Assembly: GCF_009848505.1 (NCBI RefSeq)
Contig: NZ_WWDL01000017.1
Coordinates: 1-64,000 of the forward strand
From: Muricoccus harenae
Lineage (GTDB): Bacteria; Pseudomonadota; Alphaproteobacteria; Acetobacterales; Acetobacteraceae
Length of the DNA: 64,000 nt
Reading direction: 5' to 3'
The notes under the pieces: model-generated
The model's input: only the letters and a program-made list of their open reading frames with translations
Told to the model about the DNA's origin: nothing
Database searches by the model: none
Shown: piece after piece, positions 21,105 to 29,516 of the stretch
Layout: every line of letters begins with the position of its first letter
Position numbering within the stretch: position 1 is the first letter of the stretch
Translations under genes and position numbers: made by a program

Positions 21105-21605
21105 ACAGTTCCAGCGCCCGGCTGAGGAAGACATATTCCACCAGCACGAGGTCGTAGCGCTTCTCCGCCGCGAGAGCGGCAATGGCGTCCTCGAGATCGG
21201 GCGGGAACCAGTCGTCGATGGCGAAGGTTTCGCCGAGGCTCGGCGCTTCCTGCGTCCGATCATAGGGATGAGGTAGAGCCGGTTCCAGGCGGCGCGCATC
21301 GCCTCTAGCGCCTCCTCCGGGACCGCCTCGCGCTGGATGAAGGCAAAGTCCACGCGATGCCCGAAGCCACGAAGTGCGGCGAGGAGGGTGTGGATGCGCT
21401 GACGGTTTCCGGCATCCTGCGGATGCGTGGGCGTCGGCGATATGACGAGGCAGTGCATTCGTCCTGGCATTCGGGTCGGGGGGCAGCATAGAGGGGGGGG
21501 AAGGTAGCGCGGTCAAGGCGGGCCGGGCAGGGCGGCGCCCCAGAGGCGCGCCGGCGGCATGGGGCGGACCGTAACGAAGGGCCCGCCGCGAGAATTCGGC
21601 AGCTT

Positions 21606-23105
21606 ATGTATTTCGAGCTCGGACAGGCCCTGCAGGCGGAGATCGACTGCGCGGGCGACATCGGTCCGGACCAGGGGGCGGTGTTCGGCTGGGTCCGGCA
21701 CCCTGCGGGCCAGACGCCGCTCCTGCATGTGGAGAAGAGCGGGGGCACGCGGGTCTCGACAATCCTGCTCGCGCTCCATCCCCGCACGGATATCCACGCG
21801 CCCCGGGGGACCGCGGTCTCCGGCTTCACCCTGATCCATGACATCCCGCCCGGCGCGGCCGGCCGCCTGCTGGTGGTCGACGCCGGAGGAGCGGAGGTCG
21901 CCCTCGATCTGCTCGCCTATGGCCCGCCGGCGGAGCCGGAGGCTGCGATCCTCGGCCGCGACCCCGCGGCCAACTTCCAGTTCCTGCAGGCCGCCGCGCG
22001 GGATCCTGCGCGGATCCGGGCCCTGTCGGCCGGGGATGTGCCCCTGGGCCTGTTCGGCGGCTGGCTTGACCGGTTGCCGCGCTACACCGGCGCTCCCGGT
22101 CCCTCCCTGGCCTTCCGCCGTCTCTCCATCGCCTGCACCGGCGACGGCGAGGTGGCGATCTCCGGCGATTTCGGCGCGCCTGGCGAAGCGTCGGAGGTGA
22201 CTGCCTGCGCCCTGGTCCGGCTGGGCGATGCCCCGCCCATGGTCGCGCCGCTTGCGCAGGAGAGGTCCGCGCCGCTCGGGACCGGCTTTGCCCTGTGCGG
22301 CCAGCTCGCACTTCCGCCATGTGCGACGGTGGAGCTGGTGGTGCAGCTTCGGCGTGGTGACCAAGCCTGGTGGTTCCGGGCCGAGGCGGAGGCGGTGGCG
22401 CTGCCCGCCTTCCTTAGGACCCTCACCCTGGAGAGAATCGAGTTGCCCGGCAGCGACGCTGGGGTGCTGCATGGATGGGTGCGCGAAGTGCTGCGGGACC
22501 GGAGCGACCGGCTGCGCGGGCGGCTCTCCGGGCTGGGACTCCCGCTGGCGGGCCCTCGGGATCCAGGGTTTGGCGGCCGCACGGAGCCGGCTGGCGGGAC
22601 GGCGCTGCTCTTCGGCCTGCATGACGACTATGCCGCCCGCCTCCTCGCCCTCCTCGCGCCGCAGATGGAGGCGCAGTTTCGGCGCATCGTGATCAGCGGC
22701 GCCGCCGCCGGCCGCGCAGCCGCGGCGCTGCTGCGGCGGGGACGCGTCGAGGTGCTGGTTGAGGAGGAGGCCGAGGGCGCGCTGGCAGCGGCCTCGGCCG
22801 GTGCTGCCTCGGTCACCCCGATCGATACGCCAGCCCTGGTCGACATCGCGATCGAGGGCAGCATGGCACGGGTGGCCGGGCACGCGCTGCCCGCCGACCG
22901 GATGCCGATCCTGTCCAGCCTGCACGAGGCGGCGGGCACGGGCGGGATGGAAGCAACGCTACGCCGCGTCGCCGCCATCATGTCGGGCGCCGATCCGGGG
23001 GCCCTGCCGCTGCCGGGCCAGCGCCCGGACGCCATCGGCGGCCTCGTCGCGGAACATCTGCGCGGGCTATGGGACATGGTGGCGGGCACGGAGGCACGCC
23101 GATGA
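21606..23105 (+). CDS. Hypothetical multi-domain protein of the polysaccharide locus
   Basis: The product is 499 aa with no recognised family. Residues 1-290 are beta-rich, with two segments that look alike in layout: GAVFGWVRHPAGQTPLLHVE and EVAISGDFGAPGEASEVTAC. A third (VLHGWVREVLRDRSDRLRGR) follows. Residues about 315-440 look alpha/beta (TALLFGLHDDYAARLLALLA, QFRRIVISG, RVEVLVEEE). The C-terminus is helical. There is no signal peptide or membrane segment. Its TGA stop overlaps the ATG of the following glycosyltransferase (ATGA), so the two are co-translated and presumably work together. The start at 21606 lacks a good ribosome binding site. It could be an accessory carbohydrate-binding or scaffold protein, which is inference only. 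Confidence 0.7.
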   Translation: MYFELGQALQAEIDCAGDIGPDQGAVFGWVRHPAGQTPLLHVEKSGGTRVSTILLALHPRTDIHAPRGTAVSGFTLIHDIPPGAAGRLLVVDAGGAEVALDLLAYGPPAEPEAAILGRDPAANFQFLQAAARDPARIRALSAGDVPLGLFGGWLDRLPRYTGAPGPSLAFRRLSIACTGDGEVAISGDFGAPGEASEVTACALVRLGDAPPMVAPLAQERSAPLGTGFALCGQLALPPCATVELVVQLRRGDQAWWFRAEAEAVALPAFLRTLTLERIELPGSDAGVLHGWVREVLRDRSDRLRGRLSGLGLPLAGPRDPGFGGRTEPAGGTALLFGLHDDYAARLLALLAPQMEAQFRRIVISGAAAGRAAAALLRRGRVEVLVEEEAEGALAAASAGAASVTPIDTPALVDIAIEGSMARVAGHALPADRMPILSSLHEAAGTGGMEATLRRVAAIMSGADPGALPLPGQRPDAIGGLVAEHLRGLWDMVAGTEARR

Positions 23106-24376
23106 GCGGCCCTTCCGTCTGTATCGTCTCCCATGCCCATCCCGACTTCTCCAAGGGCGGCGGGGAGATGTCGGCCTATCGCCAGTTCCAGACCCTGGCC
23201 GGGGAGGGCTGGGAGGCCAGTTTCGTTGCGGCCATCGAACTGCCGAACGGCCAGTCCCCCGCGGATCGCGGCGAGACGGTCGCCGGCTACGGGGAGAGGG
23301 AATATCTCTTCACCGTCAACGGCATGGAGGAGGACCGGCTCTGGTGGCGCAACCCGGAGGAGCGGCGTGCCCTGTTGCGCCTGCTCGTCGGTTTGAAGGC
23401 CGATGTGTACCACTTCCACCATTAGTGGCGCATTGGGCTGGACCTGATTGCGGAGCTGGCGGAGGCCCGGCCGGATGCGCGGCTGGTGCTGACGGCGCAT
23501 GAGATGCTCGCCATCTGCAGCCACCACGGACAGATGATCCGCACCCGCTCCCGCGAACTGTGCAGGAAGGAGACGGCGCAGCGCTGCCTTACCTGCTTTC
23601 CGGACCAGACTCTGGAGCGGCTGCGGCTGCGCAAGGCGATGATGCTGGCCGGCCTGCGGCACTTCCACCATTTCGTCTATCCAAGCCATTTCATTGCCGA
23701 GCGCTACCGCGCCTGGGGCCTTTCGCCCGACCGTGCGACGGTGCTGGAGAACTATCTCGGCGACGACCTGCTGGCGGTGCCCCGGCAAAGCCGTGACAGC
23801 GAGGGCCTCGCCGGGCATTTCGCATTCTTCGGCCAGCCCACCGAGTTCAAGGGGCTCGACACCCTCGTTCCCGCCTTCGCTACGGCGCTGCGCGAGAAGC
23901 CGGTGCTGAGTCTTGTCATCCATGGCACCACGGCGGAGGAGGCGCTGCGCTTCTTCCCCGCTCTGGAGAAGCCCGTCGCCGCGGGCGCCGACCGGCTGAT
24001 CTTCGCAGCGCGCTACGACTCGCATGACGTGCTGCCGCTGATGGCCTCGGCCGGCTGGGTGGTGATGCCCTCCGTCTGGTGGGAAAATTCGCCCGTGGTG
24101 ATCCAGGAGGCGCGCCGCGCCGGCACGCCGCTCATTGTCTCTGGCATCGGCGGCATGGCGGAGAAGGTGCAGGACGGTGTCGACGGGCTGCATGTGCGGG
24201 CGGGATCGGTGCCGGACCTGACGCGCGCGCTGCTGCAGGCCCCGGTTCCCGAGACCCATGCGCGGCTTTCCGCCAGCCTGCGGGACGTGATCGGGCGCGA
24301 GGAATTCGTCGCCGCCCTCGGCGCCATCTATGCGCGCCCAGGGACCTCCGCGCCGCGCATCATCCGCGCTGCTTGA
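23102..24376 (+). pseudogene. GT4 glycosyltransferase with in-frame amber stop at 23423
   Basis: One continuous frame of 424 codons has a single internal TAG at 23423-23425. Before it comes SVCIVSHAHPDFSKGGGEMS and KADVYHFHH; after it WRIGLDLIAELAEARPDARL and the donor half. The donor half contains GHFAFFGQPTEFKGLDTLVP, SVWWENSPVVIQEARRAGTP with the EX7E pair, and EKVQDGVDGLHVRAGS. FHH is normally followed by an aromatic residue, so TAC/TAT or TGG to TAG is likely. ATG 23102 overlaps the stop of the upstream hypothetical gene. The truncated product (107 aa) would lack the catalytic half. A re-start at a downstream ATG such as 23486 would lack the acceptor half. Confidence 0.75.
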
Positions 24377-24489
24377 CCAGCAGCGGCGCGGTGGCCAGCG
24401 CGCAGCCGGGCTGCTATTACCATTCGGCCGGATCGCAGGGCGGGCGCGGCCCGTCGCTCCGCCGGCCTGGTGTCCCAGGAGGGTCCGGC

Positions 24490-25275
24490 TTGCGATTCCG
24501 TCACGCGCCGCGTTGGCATCGCCTCCTCCGGCTGATTGGCCTCGGCTTGGTGGGCATGGCGCTGGTGCCGTCTGCCCTGGCCCAGTCGCGGTCGGCGCTC
24601 GATTGCGCGGCCCTGCCGCCACGGCCCGCCATGCCACGGGAGGCGGTGCCGGCCTATCTTGAGGATCCCAACTGGCGCGGCCGCGTGGCCGAGCTGAGCC
24701 GGCAGACCGCGCGCGACCTGTCCCAGGTGCAGCTAGTCTTCCTGGGCGATTCGATCACCCAGGGCTGGTTTCCCTTCTTCTGGGATCATTTCTACGGGCA
24801 CCGTGCGGCGTTGAACCTTGGCGTCAACGGCGATTTCACTCAGGGAATGCTCTGGCGGCTCCAGCAGGGCGGGCACTGGCCGGCCACGCTCCGCCCGAAG
24901 CTGGTGGTGCTGCTGATCGGTACCAACAACACGCAGTACGGCCCGCCGGATGACACCGCGCTCGGCATCGCCGAGATCCTGCGCTTCATCCGCCAGCGTT
25001 CCCCGGCTACGCGGATTCTACTCGTCGGCGTGCTGCCGCGCGGGGCCGATGCGACCGAGCCGGCACGCCGCCTGAACCAGCGAGTGAACGAACTCGTCGC
25101 GCGTTGCGCCGATAACCGCACCATCTTCTTCACCGATCCGGGCGGCCTGCTCCTCGACGGCCAGGGGCGGCTTTCGGACCAGGTCGCCTTCGACCTCCTG
25201 CACCTGACCGGCTACGGCTATGCGCTGCTCGGCGCGGGGCTGGAGCCCTCCATCCGCCAGCTTCTGGGGCGCTGA
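24490..25275 (+). CDS. Secreted SGNH/GDSL esterase
   Basis: The product is 261 aa from a TTG start at 24490, chosen because AGGAGGG lies six to seven bases upstream. It also gives a complete signal peptide (RLLRLIGLGLVGMALVPSAL, cleavage after ALA near 31). Family blocks are present: GDSIT with the nucleophile Ser88, the Gly of NLGVNGD, GTNN with Asn146, and the closing DLLH pair Asp235/His238. The nearest type is the platelet-activating-factor-acetylhydrolase-like SGNH group. It is exported and lies tail to tail with the AlgJ-like gene, so it may deacetylate or edit acetyl groups on the exported polysaccharide. That role is inferred from position. Confidence 0.85.
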   Translation: MRFRHAPRWHRLLRLIGLGLVGMALVPSALAQSRSALDCAALPPRPAMPREAVPAYLEDPNWRGRVAELSRQTARDLSQVQLVFLGDSITQGWFPFFWDHFYGHRAALNLGVNGDFTQGMLWRLQQGGHWPATLRPKLVVLLIGTNNTQYGPPDDTALGIAEILRFIRQRSPATRILLVGVLPRGADATEPARRLNQRVNELVARCADNRTIFFTDPGGLLLDGQGRLSDQVAFDLLHLTGYGYALLGAGLEPSIRQLLGR

Positions 25276-25294
25276 GCGGACCCTGCGGCCCGGG

Positions 25295-26413
25295 CTACCA
25301 GCGCCGGATGAAGTCGCGCTCGGCCTGCGTCAGGGGCTGGGCCACCACACGTTCGGGGATTTCCCAGACCACCAGCTTCGGCGGCGACTGGCGGAAAGAC
25401 GCGCCCGCGAAATAGGTGGCCGCCGCCCCGGCGAAACCGCCGCCGGCGGTCGCGGCATTCAGCACGGTGCTGCGCAGCGCCACCTGCAGGGCGCCATGGA
25501 AATTCGCATTCACCGAGTAGGAGGAGCCGATCAGCGCCACCTCCGGCGCTGGCGTTTCGTCCAGCAGCCCGCCGCCACCCCCGGGCGCCTCGCTGCGCTC
25601 CAGGCGCTGCCGGTCGGGGTCGGGGCGCAGGGCATTGGGGACATGGTCCAGGCTCATCAGCCGCAGCAGATCGCCCGGGCCGTCCGTCTCCTCGGCGGCA
25701 AGAGTGGTGCGGTAATCCTCGGCGCGCGACAGCGGCGCCTCGTGCAGCGCGCCGGCGATCGCGGCCGCCGCCGCCTTCGCCCCCTCCTGGTTCCAATGCG
25801 TATCCGTGCGGTACCAGGCACCGCCGCGCGCCTCCTGCGCCTGGAGCGCCGGCAGCAGCGCGATCGGGCCGATGCCCTCGACGCGCAGCGCGGCCAGGAA
25901 GGCATCGTGGCGGGCATCGGCCTGCCGCGAGCGCGGTGCGCCGCAAAGCTCGGCGGCCTTCACCCGCGCCTTGTCAGGCACGACGGCCACGGCCAGTGCG
26001 ATGCCGCGCGCGGCCAAGGCGGCATTCACCCAGCGCACACCCTCGGCCCGCTCGGCCATCGCGGCTTCCGCGTGTGGCCAGGGGCGGAACTCCTCGGTCA
26101 GGAACAAGGTGTCATCGCAGCCAACCCGCACCTGCGGGCCGCCGGAGCCGAAGAGGTTGTAGCGGAACACGCCGCCGGCGGCGCGCAGGAGCGGGTCGGT
26201 CGGAAGGTCATGGGCGAGGACGGTGTTCACCGCGCCGGTGAGTCGACCTGAGAAGAAGGAGTCGATGTTGAGCACCGGGCGCAGGCGCTGGGTGCCCTCC
26301 TCGCTGGCGACGGCGACGATCCCCTGCCAGGCGCCGAGGACGAGAAGCAGCACGGCAGCGGCGCCCTGCAGGGCGGCGGCGGGTTGCGCGTTCTTCCAGG
26401 TGGTGCCGGTCAT
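25295..26413 (-). CDS. AlgJ/AlgX-like SGNH O-acetyltransferase, membrane anchored
   Basis: This 372-aa product is a periplasmic SGNH-type acetyltransferase of the alginate O-acetylation kind. An N-terminal membrane anchor is present (AAALQGAAAVLLLVLGAWQG). The catalytic Asp-x-His is in YRTDTHWNQEG (Asp204, His206) and the Ser in LIGSSYS (297-298), the order and spacing of AlgJ/AlgX. ATG 26413 has GGAGAGGA upstream; an earlier in-frame start at 26503 lies inside algI and is rejected. It lies 19 bases downstream of the AlgI-like gene and should receive acetyl groups from it to decorate the exopolysaccharide. Confidence 0.85.
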   Translation of the reverse strand: MTGTTWKNAQPAAALQGAAAVLLLVLGAWQGIVAVASEEGTQRLRPVLNIDSFFSGRLTGAVNTVLAHDLPTDPLLRAAGGVFRYNLFGSGGPQVRVGCDDTLFLTEEFRPWPHAEAAMAERAEGVRWVNAALAARGIALAVAVVPDKARVKAAELCGAPRSRQADARHDAFLAALRVEGIGPIALLPALQAQEARGGAWYRTDTHWNQEGAKAAAAAIAGALHEAPLSRAEDYRTTLAAEETDGPGDLLRLMSLDHVPNALRPDPDRQRLERSEAPGGGGGLLDETPAPEVALIGSSYSVNANFHGALQVALRSTVLNAATAGGGFAGAAATYFAGASFRQSPPKLVVWEIPERVVAQPLTQAERDFIRRW

Positions 26414-26432
26414 GCTCGTCCTCTCCTGGCGC

Positions 26433-27854
26433 TCAGAACTGGAAGTAGAGGAAGGGCACGGCGGCGCGGCTATAGAGCAGCACGACGCCGAGCAGGAAGC
26501 CAAGCAGCGGCCCGACCACCCAAAGGCCGCGCCAGTAGCTTCCCATCAGCTCCGGCGCGCGCAGCACGGGCAGGCGCGGCCCGAGCAGCGGCAGATAGAC
26601 AAGCACCACCGCGATGAGCATCGTCCACCACTGGTCGGGCGTAACCTGCCAGGCGAGCTCATCGCTCAGTCCGGCTCCGTTTACGCCGATCATGCCGCCA
26701 TACATGGTGGCCGCATTGCCGAGGTCATGCGCGCGGAACACGACCCAGCCGATGACGGCCGCCAGCATGGTTAGCGCATTGCCCAGGATCCAGGGCATCG
26801 GCCTGTGCCCGGCCTGTTGCCACAGCCTGTGCGCCGCCAGCAGCGCGCCATGCCAGGCGCCCCAGATGATGAAGGTCCAGTTGGCGCCGTGCCAGAGGCC
26901 GCCGATCACCATCGTCAGGAACAGGTTGAGATAGGTGCGGAAGCGGCCTTTCCGGTTTCCGCCGAGCGAAATGTAGAGATAGTCGCGCAGGAAGCGCGAC
27001 AGCGTCATGTGCCAGCGCTGCCAGAAGGCCTGGATCGAGCCAGACAGATAGGGGTGGTTGAAGTTCTCGGGGAAGTGGAAGCCAATCATCAGCGCCAGGC
27101 CGATCGCCATGGCGGAATAGCCCGCGAAGTCGAAATACAGCTGGAGGGTGTAGGCGATGGCGCCGGTCCAGGCATCGGCCAGCGTCGGGTTTGGCAAGGC
27201 AAAGGCGGCGTCCGCCACCAGCGCCACCGTGTCGGCGAGGCAGACCTTCATCGCGAACCCGATCATGAAGCGCCGCGCGCCGAGGCCGAACTGCGCCAGG
27301 GTATGGGGGCGCGAGACCAGTTCGTCCTTGATCTCCGCATAACGAACGATGGGGCCCGCGATCAGCTGACTGAAGATCGCCTTATAAGTTGCGTAATCCA
27401 GCAGCTTGCGCGTGACCGGCACCGTGCCGCGCCAGATGTCCACCAGATAGGACACGGATTGCAGCACATAGAATGAGAGGCCGATCGGCAGGATGATCTC
27501 GGTCCAGGGGACCGGCCCGAAGCCCATCGAGGCGCGGACGTCGTTGAAGGCGCCCACGCCGAAATTCGCGTATTTGAAATAGGCCAGCACACCGAGATTG
27601 CCGGCCAGCCCGATGACCAGCAGCCATGTGCCCTGCCGAGTTTGCGGACCGATACGGTCCATCAGCCGCACGGTGTAGAAGGTGAAGATCGTGCAGAAGA
27701 GCAGCAACAGCAGGAAGTCGACGCGCCACCAGGCGTAGAAGGCCCAGGAAAGGATGAGAATCGGCCAGTTCCGGTGGCGGAACGGGGTGAGGAAATAGGC
27801 TGCGAAGAACAGCGGCAGAAAGAGGCACAGGAACTCGAAGGAGGCAAAGATCAT
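26433..27854 (-). CDS. MBOAT-family acetyl carrier protein AlgI-like
   Basis: The product is 473 aa, a polytopic membrane-bound O-acyltransferase that passes acetyl groups across the inner membrane. It opens MIFASFEFLCLFLPLFFAAY, typical of AlgI/DltB relatives. It has about a dozen hydrophobic segments, GLSFYVLQSVSYLVDIWRG, LYFDFAGYSAMAIGLALMIG and QRWHMTLSRFLRDYLYISLG. The catalytic His is in GGLWHGANWTFIIWG. It is the first gene of a two-gene unit with the AlgJ-like transferase. Alginate itself is not implied; the same pair acetylates other polysaccharides. Confidence 0.92.
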   Translation of the reverse strand: MIFASFEFLCLFLPLFFAAYFLTPFRHRNWPILILSWAFYAWWRVDFLLLLLFCTIFTFYTVRLMDRIGPQTRQGTWLLVIGLAGNLGVLAYFKYANFGVGAFNDVRASMGFGPVPWTEIILPIGLSFYVLQSVSYLVDIWRGTVPVTRKLLDYATYKAIFSQLIAGPIVRYAEIKDELVSRPHTLAQFGLGARRFMIGFAMKVCLADTVALVADAAFALPNPTLADAWTGAIAYTLQLYFDFAGYSAMAIGLALMIGFHFPENFNHPYLSGSIQAFWQRWHMTLSRFLRDYLYISLGGNRKGRFRTYLNLFLTMVIGGLWHGANWTFIIWGAWHGALLAAHRLWQQAGHRPMPWILGNALTMLAAVIGWVVFRAHDLGNAATMYGGMIGVNGAGLSDELAWQVTPDQWWTMLIAVVLVYLPLLGPRLPVLRAPELMGSYWRGLWVVGPLLGFLLGVVLLYSRAAVPFLYFQF

Positions 27855-28325
27855 CGGGTGCCGTGCGCCCCCGCCTGCCCGTCAGAGCCAACCACCCGCG
27901 CCATGGAAACCCCCTACGGCGGCCGCCCGCATCAGGGCAGCGGCGTGTCGGTCCTCCCCAGGACCGCCGGGGGGGTTTAGGGTGAATCCTGAATCGCGCG
28001 CAACGTGGCAAATTCTGAGACGATGTGACTGTTCCGGAATGTGATACGAAATCTGCACTGTTACCCCTTGGCCGCAGCCTCCATCGGTTGGGCGGGGTCG
28101 CACAGCGTTCCCGTGGCGGCATCGAAAATGCCCAGATCAGTCGGATGTGGGCCCGGATTGCAGGCCAGCGAGATAGCGGTGATGCCGCGGAAGACGCGAA
28201 AGGGAGGCTTCCAGTCCATCACCGCATCGGCCGCCTTCCGCAAATGGGCGAAGCTCGGGGTGCAGCTGGCGGGATGGAGGGCAAACTGGCATCTACGCCG
28301 CGCCCCCCCGCAACGGAGCCCCTTT
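27855..28325. other. 471-base gap between divergent algI-like gene and amidohydrolase
   Basis: It contains the upstream region of the algI-like gene. A hairpin lies about 95 bases before that start (CGGTCCT 27949-27955 pairing with AGGACCG 27960-27966), followed by a G-run. It also holds a possible small minus-strand reading frame (28061-28219). No RNA gene or repeat was recognised. Confidence 0.5.
28061..28219 (-). CDS. Possible small protein of 52 aa
   Basis: This short frame reads MDWKPPFRVFRGITAISLAC and ends ...LCDPAQPMEAAAKG. The composition is more protein-like than the usual shadow frame here, and it lies in an otherwise empty gap. There is no clear ribosome binding site and the frame is open upstream into the amidohydrolase. 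It is offered as a weak candidate only. Confidence 0.25.
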   Translation of the reverse strand: MDWKPPFRVFRGITAISLACNPGPHPTDLGIFDAATGTLCDPAQPMEAAAKG

Positions 28326-29516
28326 ATGCCAAATGTCGAGGCGCTGGAACCGCTCGCCAAGGCCATGACGACCTGGCGCCGGGACCTGCACGCCCATCCG
28401 GAGCTCGGCTTCGAGGAGCAGCGCACCGCCGCCCTGGTCGCGCGGGAGCTGCGCGCCGCCGGGATCACGGTGCAGGGGGGGATCGCGGGCACAGGTGTGG
28501 TCGGCACGCTGCGGGGAACCGCGGGCGGCGCGGGCGGCAACCGTGCCATCGGGCTACGCGCCGACATGGATGCGCTGGCCATGGAGGAGGCGACCGGCGC
28601 CCCTTGGGCCAGCCTCTCCCCGGGACGGATGCATGCCTGCGGGCATGACGGGCACACCTCGATGCTGCTGGGGGCGGCGAAATGGCTCGCGGCGAACCGG
28701 GAGCGCTTCGCGGGTACCGTCCAGTTTATCTTCCAGCCTGCGGAGGAGTCGCGCGGTGGCGCCCAGGCCATGCTCGCGGACGGGCTGTTCGAGCGTTTCC
28801 CCGTTGACGCCGTCTACGGCATCCACAACCTGCCGGGCCTGCCGCTTGGCACCGTGGCGGTACCGAAGGGCCCGGTTCTGGCCAGCTCGGACACCTGGGA
28901 GGTGAGCTTCCGCGGGCGCGGCACGCATGGGGCGAAGCCGCATCTCGGCACGGATGCGATCCTGGCGGCGGCCGCCTTCATCACCGCGCTGCAATCCATC
29001 GTGGCGCGGGAGCTGGACCCGATGGCCACAGGGGTGGTGAGTGTCGGCCATATCGCCGCAGGCCATCCCGAGGCGCCGAATGTCATCCCCGCCCAAGTCC
29101 TGATGCGCGGCACGGCACGGGCCCTCTCCGCCGAGGTGCGGGACATGCTGGAGGCGCGGATCGGCGCAATTGCCGAGGGCGTGGCCGCGATGCATGGGGT
29201 GGAGGCCGTGCCAGTCTACACCCGCCGCCTGCCGCCGACGGTGAACCACCCGGCCCAGGCCGTGCTGATGCACCGGGCGGCGGCGGCCACCCTCGGCGCC
29301 GCGCAGGCGCGCGATGATCATCCGCCGATCACGGCCGGCGAGGACTTCGCCTGCATGCTGGAGGCCCGACCCGGCGCCTACGCTTGGCTCGGCACGGGCG
29401 ATCCGGCCCATCCCGAAGGCTGGCACCACAACCCGCATTTCGATTTCAACGATGCCGCCCTGCCCGCGGGCGCCGCCTTCCTCTGCAGCATCGTGGAAGC
29501 GGAGCTTGGCGCTTGA
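28326..29516 (+). CDS. M20 family amidohydrolase (hippurate hydrolase/IAA-amino-acid hydrolase type)
   Basis: The product is 396 aa, a metal-dependent amidase releasing amino acids or aromatic acids from N-acyl conjugates. Motifs: WRRDLHAHPELGFEE, AIGLRADMDALAMEE, the metal-binding MHACGHDGHTSMLLGAAKWL, QPAEESRGGAQAML and the C-terminal His region. ATG 28326 (MPNVEALEPLAKAMTTWRRD) is the usual family start; the longer open frame upstream is non-coding in appearance. The TGA overlaps a TTG that starts the nucleoside hydrolase, so the two are coupled. Confidence 0.9.
   Translation: MPNVEALEPLAKAMTTWRRDLHAHPELGFEEQRTAALVARELRAAGITVQGGIAGTGVVGTLRGTAGGAGGNRAIGLRADMDALAMEEATGAPWASLSPGRMHACGHDGHTSMLLGAAKWLAANRERFAGTVQFIFQPAEESRGGAQAMLADGLFERFPVDAVYGIHNLPGLPLGTVAVPKGPVLASSDTWEVSFRGRGTHGAKPHLGTDAILAAAAFITALQSIVARELDPMATGVVSVGHIAAGHPEAPNVIPAQVLMRGTARALSAEVRDMLEARIGAIAEGVAAMHGVEAVPVYTRRLPPTVNHPAQAVLMHRAAAATLGAAQARDDHPPITAGEDFACMLEARPGAYAWLGTGDPAHPEGWHHNPHFDFNDAALPAGAAFLCSIVEAELGA

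Larger units (their letters stand above)
19143..21458 (-). pseudogene. Two-in-one tandem GT4 glycosyltransferase with at least four lesions
   Basis: Reading across frames gives two consecutive GT4-like enzymes in one polypeptide. Copy A begins MHCLVISPTPTHPQDAGNRQ and carries LRVLDTHDVFADRHL, LVLAIQDDE and GGTGLKIKTVEALAHG. Copy B begins LLVTDIPFWRESLGNQARI and carries LRVLDTHDVMSLRS, QVLAIQETE and GGGVKIKTVEYLCRG. AGGA just before ATG 21458 supports this start. Lesions, 5' to 3' on the gene: a missing base near 21265; an extra G in the G9 run 21096-21104; an in-frame TAG at 20829-20831 (GLRMG-stop-LGSGN, probably once Tyr); a missing base near 20075; and possibly an extra base near 19190. 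As sequenced no full enzyme can be made. The adjacent 18399 gene may be its tail. Confidence 0.7.
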
